A stretch of 64,000 bases of DNA from Henriciella algicola (GCF_003576245.1 NZ_QWGA01000003.1:372001-436000), one strand, 5' to 3'. Shown: positions 48,300 through 57,490, numbered from the stretch's first letter. Numbers and translations are program-made. The notes: generated by a model not told the origin, from the letters alone.

Positions 48300-49729
48300 T
48301 TGCGCGCCTCCAGCGCCGCAAGCGCGGTGTCCTGATCAGAGAATGGAAGAACCTTGTCGCCAACAATCTGGCCGGTTTCGTGCCCTTTGCCCGCAATCAG
48401 AAGCGTATCGCCCGCCTGAAGCTGCGCGACGGCATGCTGGATCGCTTCGCCCCGATCCCCGATTTCCAGCGCACCTTTGGCACCGGCAAGCACCGACTTG
48501 CGGATCTCTGCGGCATCCTCAGAGCGTGGATTGTCGTCGGTCACGATGACGACATCGGCCTGCTTCACGGCCACTTCGCCCATGATCGGTCGCTTCTTGC
48601 GGTCGCGGTCACCGCCGCAACCGAAGATCACGAACAGGCGGCCCGCTGTGTGAGGGCGCGCTGCACGGATCAGCGTATCGAGGCCATCGGGCGTGTGCGC
48701 ATAATCGACAAAGACGCCAGCGCCATCGGAGGTTTCGCCGACGAATTCGAGACGGCCTTTCACGGGCTTCAGACTGGAAAGACCCTTCTTCACATCCGCA
48801 AGGCTCGCGCCCAGCGACAGGGCAAGTCCAGCCGCCGTCAGCGCGTTAAGCGCCTGGAACTCACCAATCAGCGGAAGTTCGACTTCGGTTTCCTCGCCAT
48901 GCCATTTCAGGAACAGCGTCTGGCCCGTCGCCTTTGGCATCAGCTCGGCAATCTTGAGATCATCGCCGCGCCAGCCCACCGAAAGCGGCTTCAGGCCGCG
49001 CGCCTTGGCGCCCGCCTCGAAGGCGCCGCGCTCCGGGCTGTCTGCATTAATGACGGCCGGTGCGCCTGCGGGAAGCAGATCGGAGAAGAGCCGCATCTTT
49101 GCTGCGCGGTACTCATCCATGTCCGAATGGTAGTCTAGATGGTCCTGGGTCAGGTTCGTGAACGCGCCCGCCGCGAGTTTGACGGCATCCAGCCTGTACT
49201 GGACCAGACCGTGGGAGGACGCCTCCATCGCGCAGTGCGTCACGCCTTCATCTGCGAGCTGCGCCAGCGTCGCATGGATCGCCACTGGGTCAGGCGTGGT
49301 GTGCCCAAGATCGATATGACCGTTCGGGCCGATGGCGCCCAACGTGCCCATAGAGGCCGCTGTGATCCCGGCGCTTTCCCAGATCTGGCGGAGAAAATCG
49401 ACGGTGGAGCTTTTGCCATTGGTCCCGGTAACAGCAACAACGTGCTGGGGCTGGCGCGCATAGAACGCCGCCGAAGCGGTTGCTAGCGCGAGGCGCGGCT
49501 CTTCGACTTCAATGGCGACGGCGTTTCCGACTTCCGGCAGGTCATGGCCGATGATGGCAACAGCGCCCTTTTCGAGCGCCTGCGGGATAAACTTGCGGCC
49601 ATCTGCGGCGACGCCTTTCAGGGCGGCGAAGACAAAGCCTGGCGCAACTTTGCGGCTGTCAGCCGTCAGCCCGCTGACCTCAACGGTCGCGGGCAGGTTC
49701 TTTCCGGGAAACAGGGCGGCGAGGTTCAC
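48296..49729 (-). CDS. murE: UDP-MurNAc-L-Ala-D-Glu-meso-diaminopimelate ligase
   Basis: A 477-residue Mur ligase. N-terminal GLTADSRKVAPGFVFAAL is followed by P-loop AVTGTNGKSSTVDFL, AMEASSHGLVQYRLD, NLTQDHLDYHSDM and VDYAHTPDGLD. The specificity motif DDNPRSEDAAEIR (DNPR) indicates meso-diaminopimelate rather than lysine as substrate, consistent with a Gram-negative wall and with dapB in this window. It overlaps ftsI and murF by 4 bp each. Confidence 0.97.
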   Translation of the reverse strand: MNLAALFPGKNLPATVEVSGLTADSRKVAPGFVFAALKGVAADGRKFIPQALEKGAVAIIGHDLPEVGNAVAIEVEEPRLALATASAAFYARQPQHVVAVTGTNGKSSTVDFLRQIWESAGITAASMGTLGAIGPNGHIDLGHTTPDPVAIHATLAQLADEGVTHCAMEASSHGLVQYRLDAVKLAAGAFTNLTQDHLDYHSDMDEYRAAKMRLFSDLLPAGAPAVINADSPERGAFEAGAKARGLKPLSVGWRGDDLKIAELMPKATGQTLFLKWHGEETEVELPLIGEFQALNALTAAGLALSLGASLADVKKGLSSLKPVKGRLEFVGETSDGAGVFVDYAHTPDGLDTLIRAARPHTAGRLFVIFGCGGDRDRKKRPIMGEVAVKQADVVIVTDDNPRSEDAAEIRKSVLAGAKGALEIGDRGEAIQHAVAQLQAGDTLLIAGKGHETGQIVGDKVLPFSDQDTALAALEARK

Positions 49730-51381
49730 AGCGTACTCCTTCTCTCTGCGACGGAGCGAACGAGCGGGCTTTCATACGGACCGTAATCATCGAAGCTGGG
49801 CTCTACGCCAAGCGATGGGGCAATCCGGTTGATGACCCGCCCTGCCGTCGGCGCAGCATTCCAGGCTGCCGTACGTCCGCGCCCGACATCCGCCTTGGGG
49901 GAGTCAAGCACGATCAATACGACATATTCAGGACTGTCAGCGGGAAAAACCGACGCAAAGGACGCGATGTTCGCATTGTTGGCATAGCCGCCAGCGACAG
50001 GTTTCTCCGCTGTGCCGGTCTTGCCCGCCACGCGGTAACCCGCGACTTCGGCCTGCCCGCCCGTACCGTCGACGACTGCTTCGCGCAGCATGTGCGTAAT
50101 AAGCGAGGCTGTCGGCGCAGAAACGACACGGCGCACTTCGCGCTCGGTGTTCCGGTTTGCGAGGATGGTCGGCTCAATGACTTCCCCGCTATTTGCGAAC
50201 ATCGAGAACGCGCCCGCAAACGCAATCGGAGAGACTGCGATGCCGTGGCCATAGCTGACGGTGGCCGCATGGATATCGTCAAAGCGCGACGGCAGGATCG
50301 GGTCTGCGCTTCCGGCAAGCTCAATCGGAGAGCGCTCGAACAGGCCGAGATTCTCCAGAATGTCCTGCTGGCGGCGTGCGCCAAGCATCAGGGCAACTTT
50401 CACCGTGCCGATATTGGAGCTTTCCGAAACGATCTTTGCCGGGGAAATGGGGCCCGGTATACGGTGCGTATCGCCGATCCTGCGCCCAGCGATCACGATC
50501 GGCTCTTCGACGTCGAACGTATCTGACGGCCGGATGGCGCCGGTATCAATACCTGCTGCAACGGTGATCGGCTTGAAGACGGAGCCAAGCTCAAACACGG
50601 AATTGACGGCGCGGTTGGCACGGGCCGGGTCATCGCTCGCTAGCGTGTGCGCGCGGTTCGGGTCGATAGGCGGCCAGCTTGCAAGGCCCAGCACTTCGCC
50701 ATTTCGCGCATTGAGCACAACGCCTGCGCCGCCCTCGATCTCATATTCAGTGGCTGCCGTGGAGAGCTCGGACTCCAGCATGTGCTGGACGCTGGAATCG
50801 ATGGTCAGGCGAAGCGGCTCACCGCCATCTGCCAGTTCTGCGTCCAGCGCATACTCGACACCAGCAAGGCCCTGCCCGTCCGTACCCGCATAGCCGAGCA
50901 CATGGCCCGCAAGGGTCCTGCGCGGATAGACGCGGCGGCTCTCTTCGCGAAAGCCGAGGCCCTCGAGGTTGAGGTCGAACACGGCTTTATGCTGGCGGGG
51001 CGTGAGGCCGCGCTTGATCCAGACGAAAGCGCGCTCATTGTCGGAGAGGCGGCGCGTCAGCGTATCGACGTCCAGCTCCGGGAAGACGCTGACTAGACCT
51101 GCAGCGACGACTTCAGGCTCCCAGATGGCGCGGGGGTCAGCAAACAGGGAATAAACGTTCACAGAGGTCGCCAGCAGAACGCCATTTCGGTCCACAATAT
51201 CGGCGCGGCGCGCAGGCTCCTCAAAAGCGGTCGAGACCCCTTCCTGCCCGGACGGACCGGCGAGGGCGACGAACCCGGCTTTCATCGTCACGGCCAGAAA
51301 GCCGACGCATAGCGCCAGCGAGACGAGGCGCGCACGCAGGGCCGAACCCTCGACTTCACTGACAGCAAGGTGATCAGTCAT
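49726..51381 (-). CDS. ftsI: Septal peptidoglycan transpeptidase FtsI (PBP3)
   Basis: A 551-residue class B penicillin-binding protein. It has one N-terminal membrane anchor (about 20-42), then the dimerisation/pedestal domain with ADIVDRNGVLLATS and ARRTLAGHVLG-like sequence. The transpeptidase domain has S267-x-x-K270 (GSVFKPIT), SSN (VSESSNIG) and KTG (VAGKTGTAEK). It crosslinks septal glycan with FtsW. ATG 51381 is preferred to 51402 because AGGGGG lies just upstream and the 8-bp overlap with ftsL is typical. Confidence 0.96.
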   Translation of the reverse strand: MTDHLAVSEVEGSALRARLVSLALCVGFLAVTMKAGFVALAGPSGQEGVSTAFEEPARRADIVDRNGVLLATSVNVYSLFADPRAIWEPEVVAAGLVSVFPELDVDTLTRRLSDNERAFVWIKRGLTPRQHKAVFDLNLEGLGFREESRRVYPRRTLAGHVLGYAGTDGQGLAGVEYALDAELADGGEPLRLTIDSSVQHMLESELSTAATEYEIEGGAGVVLNARNGEVLGLASWPPIDPNRAHTLASDDPARANRAVNSVFELGSVFKPITVAAGIDTGAIRPSDTFDVEEPIVIAGRRIGDTHRIPGPISPAKIVSESSNIGTVKVALMLGARRQQDILENLGLFERSPIELAGSADPILPSRFDDIHAATVSYGHGIAVSPIAFAGAFSMFANSGEVIEPTILANRNTEREVRRVVSAPTASLITHMLREAVVDGTGGQAEVAGYRVAGKTGTAEKPVAGGYANNANIASFASVFPADSPEYVVLIVLDSPKADVGRGRTAAWNAAPTAGRVINRIAPSLGVEPSFDDYGPYESPLVRSVAERRSTL

Positions 51382-51718
51382 GGCGCACCCCCTGCGAGCC
51401 ACCTTCAGCGAGGCTTATCTCACGGGCGTCATCAACGGCGCCGAAGATGTGTGGCAAGTCTTCCGCCCGCACGAACTGTTCGGCGCGCGGCGTGACCATG
51501 CCGAGCTCGTTGCGGGCATAGTCTTCGACCCAGTCTTCGCGCGACAGGGTGCTAAGCTCGCCCAGCAGGATCTGGCGCTCATCGATGGCGCGCTCGATCT
51601 CCGCTTCGATACCAGCGATGCGCTCAGCGCTGTCCGCGGCGCCGTACTTCGCCCGGTAGAGGCTGAAGATCAGGAGCGCAATGACGCCAAGACCGACCAT
51701 GAATGCGCGGCGGCTCAT
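51374..51718 (-). CDS. ftsL: Cell-division protein FtsL
   Basis: A 114-residue bitopic protein. The N-terminal transmembrane segment is AFMVGLGVIALLIFSLY (5-21), followed by a coiled coil/leucine-zipper-like helix (AERIAGIEAEIERAIDERQILLGELSTL) and the FtsL-type motif LSREDWVEDYARNELGMV. It belongs to the FtsQLB complex that activates FtsWI. FtsL is poorly conserved, so the call rests also on position: directly between rsmH and ftsI, overlapping both. Confidence 0.9.
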   Translation of the reverse strand: MSRRAFMVGLGVIALLIFSLYRAKYGAADSAERIAGIEAEIERAIDERQILLGELSTLSREDWVEDYARNELGMVTPRAEQFVRAEDLPHIFGAVDDAREISLAEGGSQGVRHD

Positions 51719-52707
51719 GAGGAGACCTCCACGCTATCAAGGTCCGGAAGATTGAGACCGGTATCGACCGGCTCACCCCATGCTGGCGCATCCGTGCGAA
51801 CAGCAAGGCGAAGCTTTGCCGACCGGGCACGCGGATTGGCTTGCGTTTCCGCCTCGCCCGGCTCGATTGCTTTTCTCTTTACGAGATCAAAACTTGGCGC
51901 GCGACCAGCCTCTGGCGCGGGCAGATAGCGAGAGCCACCGCCCGTCTGGCCAGCCCTCTCCTTCAGGAACTGCTTGACCATCCTGTCCTCCAACGAGTGG
52001 AAAGTCACAATGGCTAGCCGGCCTCCTGGCCTCATCAGTGCCTCGCAGGCATCCAGAGCTCTTGCGAGCTCACCCAGCTCATCATTGACGAACATCCTGA
52101 TCGCCTGGAATGATCTGGTTGCTGGATGCGTCCGCGCGCCCCGGCGCCCGCCCATTGCATCTTCTATGTGGCTGGCAAGATCGAGCGTTGTGGTGAACGG
52201 AGCCTTAAGACGGCGCGCGGAAATCGACTTTGCGATCCGGCGGGACTGCTTTTCCTCTCCGAGGCGGAAAATGATGTCGGCAAGCGCCTTTTCAGGTATC
52301 GTATTGACCACGTCGGCAGCAGACGGGCCATCGCCGCCCATGCGCATGTCGAGCGGCCCGTCGCGCATGAAGGAAAAGCCGCGATCGGCCTCATCCAGCT
52401 GGAAAGAAGAGACGCCAAGGTCCAGCGTAATTCCGTCGACGGCGTCGAAGCCTGCAGCAGGCAGCAGCGTCGCCATGCCACCGAAACACCCCAGCACAGG
52501 CGTGAGCCGCCCGTCATAATCGCTTGCCCCGTTCGCGCGGTCGATCGCGGTCTCATCCCGGTCGATTCCGACCACGCGGCAGTTGGCCGCCTTGAGGATG
52601 GCGCGGGTATATCCGCCGCCGCCCAGCGTGCCATCGACGATCACATCGCCGTCTTGCGGCGCGAGACCTTCAACGACCTCATTCAGAAGAACCGGCACAT
52701 GCCCCAT
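51715..52707 (-). CDS. rsmH: 16S rRNA (cytosine-1402-N4) methyltransferase
   Basis: A 330-residue RsmH (MraW). It has N-terminal HVPVLLNEVVEGLAP, SAM-binding IVDGTLGGGGYTRAIL and GIDRDETAID, LDLGVSSFQLDEADRGFSF, and the C-terminal VTFHSLEDRMVKQFLKE. It methylates C1402 of 16S rRNA. It is the second gene of the dcw operon, overlapping mraZ by 1 bp and ftsL by 4 bp. Confidence 0.97.
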   Translation of the reverse strand: MGHVPVLLNEVVEGLAPQDGDVIVDGTLGGGGYTRAILKAANCRVVGIDRDETAIDRANGASDYDGRLTPVLGCFGGMATLLPAAGFDAVDGITLDLGVSSFQLDEADRGFSFMRDGPLDMRMGGDGPSAADVVNTIPEKALADIIFRLGEEKQSRRIAKSISARRLKAPFTTTLDLASHIEDAMGGRRGARTHPATRSFQAIRMFVNDELGELARALDACEALMRPGGRLAIVTFHSLEDRMVKQFLKERAGQTGGGSRYLPAPEAGRAPSFDLVKRKAIEPGEAETQANPRARSAKLRLAVRTDAPAWGEPVDTGLNLPDLDSVEVSS

Positions 52708-53207
52708 CAGACGTCCCCCGTCCCGGTGGCGCCGATGCCTGGCAGATTGCCCGAAGCCATCGCCTTCTGGAATGGCTCATCGAGCGCGCTCTGATTGTCG
52801 AGCGCGGCCTGCGCCATCTTCTCATCGAAGGCGTGGAAGCGCGATGGTTCCCAGATATGGAAGCGGTCAAAGGCGCCCGCGAAGACGAGCTTCTTCTCGA
52901 TGCCAGCGGCTTCAAGCAGATGAGCGGGCAGCGTGATGCGGCCAGTATCGTCCATCTTCAGGTCAGCGGACTTCGTGAAGATGGCATGCATGAAAGCGCG
53001 GCGGTGCGGGTCCGTCGGCGCCATGCGTGCGAGCGTTTGGCGATAGACCGCCATCAGTTCGTCGCCGCCGCCTTCGAGACAGCCTGAACCGTCCATCGCC
53101 GGCCACACAAAGAGGCGAGAGCCACCACCCAGAGCTGCGCGGAAGGATGCCGGGACGGAGACCCGTCCCTTTGCATCAAGCGCAGTTTCATAGGTGGAAA
53201 TAAACAC
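52707..53207 (-). CDS. mraZ: Transcriptional regulator MraZ
   Basis: A 166-residue AbrB-like DNA-binding protein, first gene of the dcw operon. It contains two copies of the DAKGR-V-S-P-F pattern (TALDAKGRVSVPASFR and MDDTGRITLPAHLLE). MraZ represses its own operon in E. coli by binding phased TGGGN repeats; such an array lies about 55-100 bp upstream here. The start is a GTG (53207-53205) with AAGGGA upstream; the following residues FISTYETALDAKGR match the usual MraZ N-terminus, so the GTG is convincing. Confidence 0.96.
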   Translation of the reverse strand: MFISTYETALDAKGRVSVPASFRAALGGGSRLFVWPAMDGSGCLEGGGDELMAVYRQTLARMAPTDPHRRAFMHAIFTKSADLKMDDTGRITLPAHLLEAAGIEKKLVFAGAFDRFHIWEPSRFHAFDEKMAQAALDNQSALDEPFQKAMASGNLPGIGATGTGDV

Positions 53208-53263
53208 CAGCCACTATCCCTTAAGCCGAGCCCACATTCGCGTGGGATTATTGTGATCTGATT

Positions 53264-53308
53264 TGGGATAACATGGGTCAGCTAGGGCACCAATGGGCCG
53301 GCTTGGTG
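53264..53308. promoter_or_regulatory. Candidate MraZ-binding array (10-bp-phased TGGGN repeats)
   Basis: On the plus strand TGGGA (53264), TGGGT (53274), AGGGC (53284), TGGGC (53294) and TGGTG (53304) occur at exact 10-bp spacing; another TGGGA at 53243 is 21 bp away. E. coli MraZ binds TGGGN repeats with 5-bp spacers at the mraZ promoter. The array lies 57-101 bp upstream of the mraZ GTG. Its orientation is opposite to the gene, which is unverified as functional. Confidence 0.55.
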
Positions 53309-53415
53309 ATTCGGGTAATTCACAAGCGACCAGAACAAGAACATAAGCCGAATATAACGGAACGGAACCGTGATCAGAGGTGCCAAGCCACCCCGCAGAG
53401 GCAATAAGTGACTGA

Positions 53416-53430
53416 TTTACAAAGGGTTAA
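53416..53430. promoter_or_regulatory. CtrA-like site in the mraZ/trkH divergent region
   Basis: TTTA-CAAAGGG-TTAA matches TTAA-N7-TTAA with one mismatch. It lies in the 361-bp gene-free region between mraZ and trkH, which otherwise contains the MraZ-type array, a GATTC (53308-53312) and a GGGT-TAATAATTG-ACCC dyad (53424-53440). It is weak on its own. Confidence 0.3.
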
Positions 53431-53568
53431 TAATTGACCCAATCTTCCCTGCATTTTTTGCGTCGCCGTGTGTTTTTTCCGGCGAAGCGCCGGGCCTCTC
53501 TTACGCTCGATCATGGCCTGAAGATTTTGACGACCTCCGCCCCGGTTCGGTGCTAGAGGCTGTCTGGA

Positions 53569-55023
53569 ATGCAGATTCGAGCCGTCATATTTGCCATCGG
53601 GATCATGGTTGCCTTGCTGGGCGCCGCGATGATCCCGTCAGCCCTGCTGGATATTGCCGACAATTCCGACCAATGGCCGATCTTTCTGGTCTCGTCTGCC
53701 GTCAGCATTCTGATCGGTGCAGGCCTCGCCGTCCTGTCGGGTGGCGCACCCCCATCGACCGGCGCACGGGAAGCGTTCTTACTGACCGTCGTGATCTGGA
53801 TCGCCCTACCCCTGATCGCGACCATCCCGTTCATCAGCTATGGCATGAGTTTGACCGACTCGACGTTCGAAGCCGTGTCCGGCCTGACGACAACAGGCGC
53901 GACCGTCATGACCGGCCTCGACTCCACGCCGCGCGGCATATTGCTCTGGCGCGCTATCCTACAATGGATTGGCGGTATTGGCATTATCGTGACCGCGATC
54001 GTGATCCTGCCCATGCTGCGCGTTGGCGGCATGCAACTCTTCCAGATCGAGAGCTCGGACATGTCCGGCAAGTTCCTGCCTCGTATCACCGAGATCACGG
54101 CGCAGACCGGCATCGTGTACCTGCTCATCTCTGCCATCTGCGCGATCGTCTATGCGGCCTGCGGCATGAGCGCTTTCGATGCCATCGCCCACTCCATGAC
54201 GACAATGTCGGCCGGCGGTTACTCCACCCATGATGCGTCATTTGGCTATTTCAGCGATACGCCTGCCGCCTATGCGGCGACCTTCTTCATGTTCGTCGCA
54301 GGTCTGCCGTTCAGCCTGCTTACCCTGCTGATCCTGCACGGACGCTGGCGGCCCTTCGCGTCTGACCCGCAACCCAGGCTTTATTTCTGGCTCGCGGTCG
54401 GGTTTTCGGTCGTCATCGTCGTCTGGCATGAAGCCGTCGTCGACCCGCCCGTCTTCGATCATATCTTTCACGGCTTCAGGCAGGCCCTGTTCAATATCAT
54501 CTCGATCATGACCGGCACGGGCTATGCCTCAGCGCCTTATGATACCTGGGGCAGCCCCGTCACCGTCATCTTCCTTGCCGCGACCTTCCTCGGCGGCTGC
54601 GCAGGGTCGGCAGCGTGCGGCATCAAGATGTTCAGGCTGGAAATCAGCTTCAAGGCGGTTGCCGCGTATGCGGCCCAGATCGTCCGCCCCAACCGCATTG
54701 TACGCGTGCGCTATGCAGGCCGCGTCGTCTCCTCTGACACACTGCAGTCGGTCATGGTCTTTGTCTTTCTTTACCTTGCGACCTTCGTTGTGGCATCCGT
54801 GCTCCTATCGCTGACGGGGATGGACCCGCTCTCGGCGATTTCCGGTGCCGCGACCAGCGTCTCGAATGTTGGCCCCGGCCTTGGCCCTGAAATCGGCCCG
54901 TCCTCCACCTTCCAGAACATTCCAACCGCCGCCAAGTGGGTCTGCCTGACCACGATGCTGCTTGGCCGACTTGAGTTTGTCGCCGTCTTTACGCTGATGA
55001 CGTCGCGTTTCTGGCGCGGCTAA
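53569..55023 (+). CDS. trkH: TrkH-family potassium uptake channel subunit
   Basis: A 484-residue polytopic membrane protein of the Trk/Ktr/HKT superfamily. It has four P-loop/selectivity regions, for example VSGLTTTGATVMTGLD, HSMTTMSAGGYSTHD, ISIMTGTGYASAPYD and SVSNVGPGLGP-like (AATSVSNVGPGLG), each with the conserved glycine. It moves K+ with a cytoplasmic TrkA-type NAD-binding partner, which is not in this window. The first base is 361 bp from mraZ, with which it diverges. It is probably monocistronic or the head of a proA run 72 bp downstream. Confidence 0.94.
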   Translation: MQIRAVIFAIGIMVALLGAAMIPSALLDIADNSDQWPIFLVSSAVSILIGAGLAVLSGGAPPSTGAREAFLLTVVIWIALPLIATIPFISYGMSLTDSTFEAVSGLTTTGATVMTGLDSTPRGILLWRAILQWIGGIGIIVTAIVILPMLRVGGMQLFQIESSDMSGKFLPRITEITAQTGIVYLLISAICAIVYAACGMSAFDAIAHSMTTMSAGGYSTHDASFGYFSDTPAAYAATFFMFVAGLPFSLLTLLILHGRWRPFASDPQPRLYFWLAVGFSVVIVVWHEAVVDPPVFDHIFHGFRQALFNIISIMTGTGYASAPYDTWGSPVTVIFLAATFLGGCAGSAACGIKMFRLEISFKAVAAYAAQIVRPNRIVRVRYAGRVVSSDTLQSVMVFVFLYLATFVVASVLLSLTGMDPLSAISGAATSVSNVGPGLGPEIGPSSTFQNIPTAAKWVCLTTMLLGRLEFVAVFTLMTSRFWRG

Positions 55024-55095
55024 AGGCTTACAGCTCCGCAAGGTGCCCCTCACTGGCTTGCACGCCTATCGGGTTTCCGGCACACACTGCTCACG

Positions 55096-56382
55096 ATGAG
55101 CCGAATTATGCAGACATCCGAAACGAGCCTTGCCGACATGATGATTGGCATGGGCAAGCGTGCGCGCGCCGCATCGATGCGCCTGTCGCACCTCACAGCA
55201 AAAGACCGCAGCCGCGGCCTGCTCGCCATGGCGGATGCCCTTGAAACGTCGCAGGACGACATCCTGAAGTCCAATGCGCTTGATATGCAGCAGGCCAAAC
55301 AGAAGCAGCTGTCAGACGCCATGCTGGACAGGCTCCTGCTGACACCAGAGCGGATGCGATCCATGTCAGGCGCCGTTCGCATGATTGCCGGTCTTCCAGA
55401 CCCCGTCGGCGAGACCATCGCGAACTGGACCGTCCCTTCAGGGCTCGACATTTCACGGGTTCGCACGCCGCTGGGCGTGATCGGCATCATCTATGAATCG
55501 CGCCCGAATGTGACGGCCGACGCCTCGGCGCTTTGTCTTCGCTCGGGCAATGCCGCGATCCTGCGAGCTGGCAGCGAAAGCCTCAACTCTGCGCTCGCCA
55601 TCGCAACGGCGCTCAGGTCTGGCCTTGAGGGCGCAGGGCTTCCCGCTGATGCGCTTCAGCTTGTCGGTACACGCGAACGCGAAGCGGTTGGGCACATGCT
55701 GAGCGGGCTGGAAGGCAACCTTGATGTTGTCGTCCCACGCGGCGGCAAAGGCCTTGTTGAACGGGTCCAGAAGGATGCGCGCATCCCGGTCATCGGTCAC
55801 CTTGAGGGTCTCTGCCACATCTATATCGATGCGGATGCAGACCCTCAGAAAGCCATCGATATTGCCTTCAATGCGAAGATGCGGCGCACCGGCGTCTGCG
55901 GCGCGATGGAAACCCTGCTGATCAATGAGGCGGTGGCCGCCAGACTTCTACCTGCCATTGCTTCACCCTTGCGGGACGCGGGGTGTGAGCTGCGCGGAGA
56001 CGCGCAGGCCAAGGCCTTACTGCCTGACATGACGACGGCCACGGAAGAAGACTGGCGCGCCGAATATCTCGCGCCGATCCTGTCGGTCAAAGTGGTGAAG
56101 AACCTCGATGGCGCGCTCGCGCACATCGCGCGCTATGGCACGGGCCACACCGAGGCGATCATCACGGAGAACAACTCCACCGCCGAGCGTTTCCTGCGCG
56201 AAGTGGACGCCTCCATCGTGCTTCACAACGCATCGACTCAGTTTGCCGACGGCGGTGAGTTCGGCATGGGCGCGGAGATCGGCATTGCGACCGGCCGTAT
56301 TCATGCGCGCGGCCCGGTTGGCGCCGAACAGCTGACGACATTCAAATACGTCGTACGCGGCAAGGGCCAGACCCGGCCCTGA
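55096..56382 (+). CDS. proA: Gamma-glutamyl phosphate reductase
   Basis: A 428-residue aldehyde-dehydrogenase-fold enzyme making glutamate semialdehyde for proline. The catalytic cysteine is C268 in MRRTGVCGAMETLL. PLGVIGIIYESRPNVTADASAL, VPRGGKGLVERVQ and the C-terminal GRIHARGPVGAEQLTTFKY are ProA landmarks. proB is not adjacent in this window. nadD, rsfS and rlmH follow, the common alphaproteobacterial order after proA. Confidence 0.96.
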   Translation: MSRIMQTSETSLADMMIGMGKRARAASMRLSHLTAKDRSRGLLAMADALETSQDDILKSNALDMQQAKQKQLSDAMLDRLLLTPERMRSMSGAVRMIAGLPDPVGETIANWTVPSGLDISRVRTPLGVIGIIYESRPNVTADASALCLRSGNAAILRAGSESLNSALAIATALRSGLEGAGLPADALQLVGTREREAVGHMLSGLEGNLDVVVPRGGKGLVERVQKDARIPVIGHLEGLCHIYIDADADPQKAIDIAFNAKMRRTGVCGAMETLLINEAVAARLLPAIASPLRDAGCELRGDAQAKALLPDMTTATEEDWRAEYLAPILSVKVVKNLDGALAHIARYGTGHTEAIITENNSTAERFLREVDASIVLHNASTQFADGGEFGMGAEIGIATGRIHARGPVGAEQLTTFKYVVRGKGQTRP

Positions 56383-56406
56383 GCAGACAGAAGAAATCCG
56401 CCGATT

Positions 56407-57027
56407 TTGACCTCCCACTTCCTGTCACCTGTGCGCACGCTGCCGCCCGCAAAGACCACCCAGCGTATCGGTCTGTTCGGTGGATCCTTCGATCCGCCGC
56501 ATTCGGGCCATCTCCACGTCGCGAAAACGGCGATGAAGCGGCTGGGCCTCGACTGGATCTACTGGCTGCCGGCGAGCGGTAATCCGCTGAAATCGAAGCC
56601 CGCTGATTTCTATGACAGGCTACACGCCGTGCGAGAGCTTGCAGGCGGCCACCCGAAAATGTTCGTCAGCGATTTCGAACATTGGGCGGGCCTTCGATAC
56701 ACAGCAGATGTCGTCCGGGCGTTCACGGCCCATAGCCGGAATGCCAGATTTGTCTGGCTCATGGGCGCCGACAGCCTGCGCAACTTTCACGACTGGAAAA
56801 ACTGGGAATCCGTCGCGGCGACCCTGCCGCTCTGCATCGTGTCGCGCCCGGATGCAGGCCCGCGTGCGCTCAGCTCTCCGTTCGCGCGCCGCTTCGCCAA
56901 GTTCCGCCTTGCAGAGCGTGACGCTGCCAGCCTGGCATTCACGGCGCCGCCGGCCTGGGTTTATCTGAAAGCCCCCTTCGATGCGACCTCCTCAACCCAA
57001 CTGCGAGCGCACGCGCAAAAAGGCTAG
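56407..57027 (+). CDS. nadD: Nicotinate-nucleotide adenylyltransferase
   Basis: A 206-residue nucleotidyltransferase of NAD synthesis. GLFGGSFDPPHSGHLHVAK gives the HxGH site; YWLPASGNPLK and WLMGADSLRNFHDWKNW are NadD signatures. The usual C-terminal ISSTxIR is modified to DATSSTQLRAHA. The frame can begin at a TTG (56407) or at GTG 56431; no ATG precedes the conserved core. It lies 24 bp after proA and before rsfS. Confidence 0.92.
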   Translation: MTSHFLSPVRTLPPAKTTQRIGLFGGSFDPPHSGHLHVAKTAMKRLGLDWIYWLPASGNPLKSKPADFYDRLHAVRELAGGHPKMFVSDFEHWAGLRYTADVVRAFTAHSRNARFVWLMGADSLRNFHDWKNWESVAATLPLCIVSRPDAGPRALSSPFARRFAKFRLAERDAASLAFTAPPAWVYLKAPFDATSSTQLRAHAQKG

Positions 57028-57108
57028 AGCCGCTAGGCCTCGCATGTTATGAAGCGGGTTGTATTGAGAAAAAAGGATTAAGCCCTGCCCTCTTCCAGCC
57101 CGCAGCCA

Positions 57109-57474
57109 TTGAAGGCCGCCAAAGCCAGTGCTGATGACATTCGCGCGCTTGCCGACTCCGTCATCAACAATCTTGAAGATGATAAGGCCGAAGATATCAT
57201 TTCGATCAATCTTCAGGGGAAATCATCCCTGGCTGACGTGATGATCATTGCGTCTGGCCGCTCAGCACGCCACGTCGCCTCAATCGCAGACCATCTTTCC
57301 CAGACGATGAAAGAAGTCACAGGCCGCCCTGTAAAGGTCGAGGGCCTGCCCAATGCTGATTGGGTGCTTCTCGATATCGGTGACATCATCGTTCACCTCT
57401 TCCGCCCGGAAGTGCGCAGCTTCTATAACCTTGAGAAGATCTGGGCAGACGACAGCTCGCATGGACACGCCTGA
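57109..57474 (+). CDS. rsfS: Ribosomal silencing factor RsfS
   Basis: A RsfS/YbeB/Iojap-family protein that binds L14 and blocks 50S-30S joining in poor conditions. The family core DKAEDIISINLQGKSSLADVMIIASGRSARHV and the end ADWVLLDIGDIIVHLFRPEVR are complete. There is no ATG: TTG 57109 gives 121 residues, while CTG 57085 lies 7 bp after a strong AAAAGGA and would add eight residues. Stop codon 57079 bounds the frame upstream. The start is therefore uncertain. Confidence 0.93.
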   Translation: MKAAKASADDIRALADSVINNLEDDKAEDIISINLQGKSSLADVMIIASGRSARHVASIADHLSQTMKEVTGRPVKVEGLPNADWVLLDIGDIIVHLFRPEVRSFYNLEKIWADDSSHGHA

Positions 57475-57490
57475 TCGGCGGTCCTGATTT

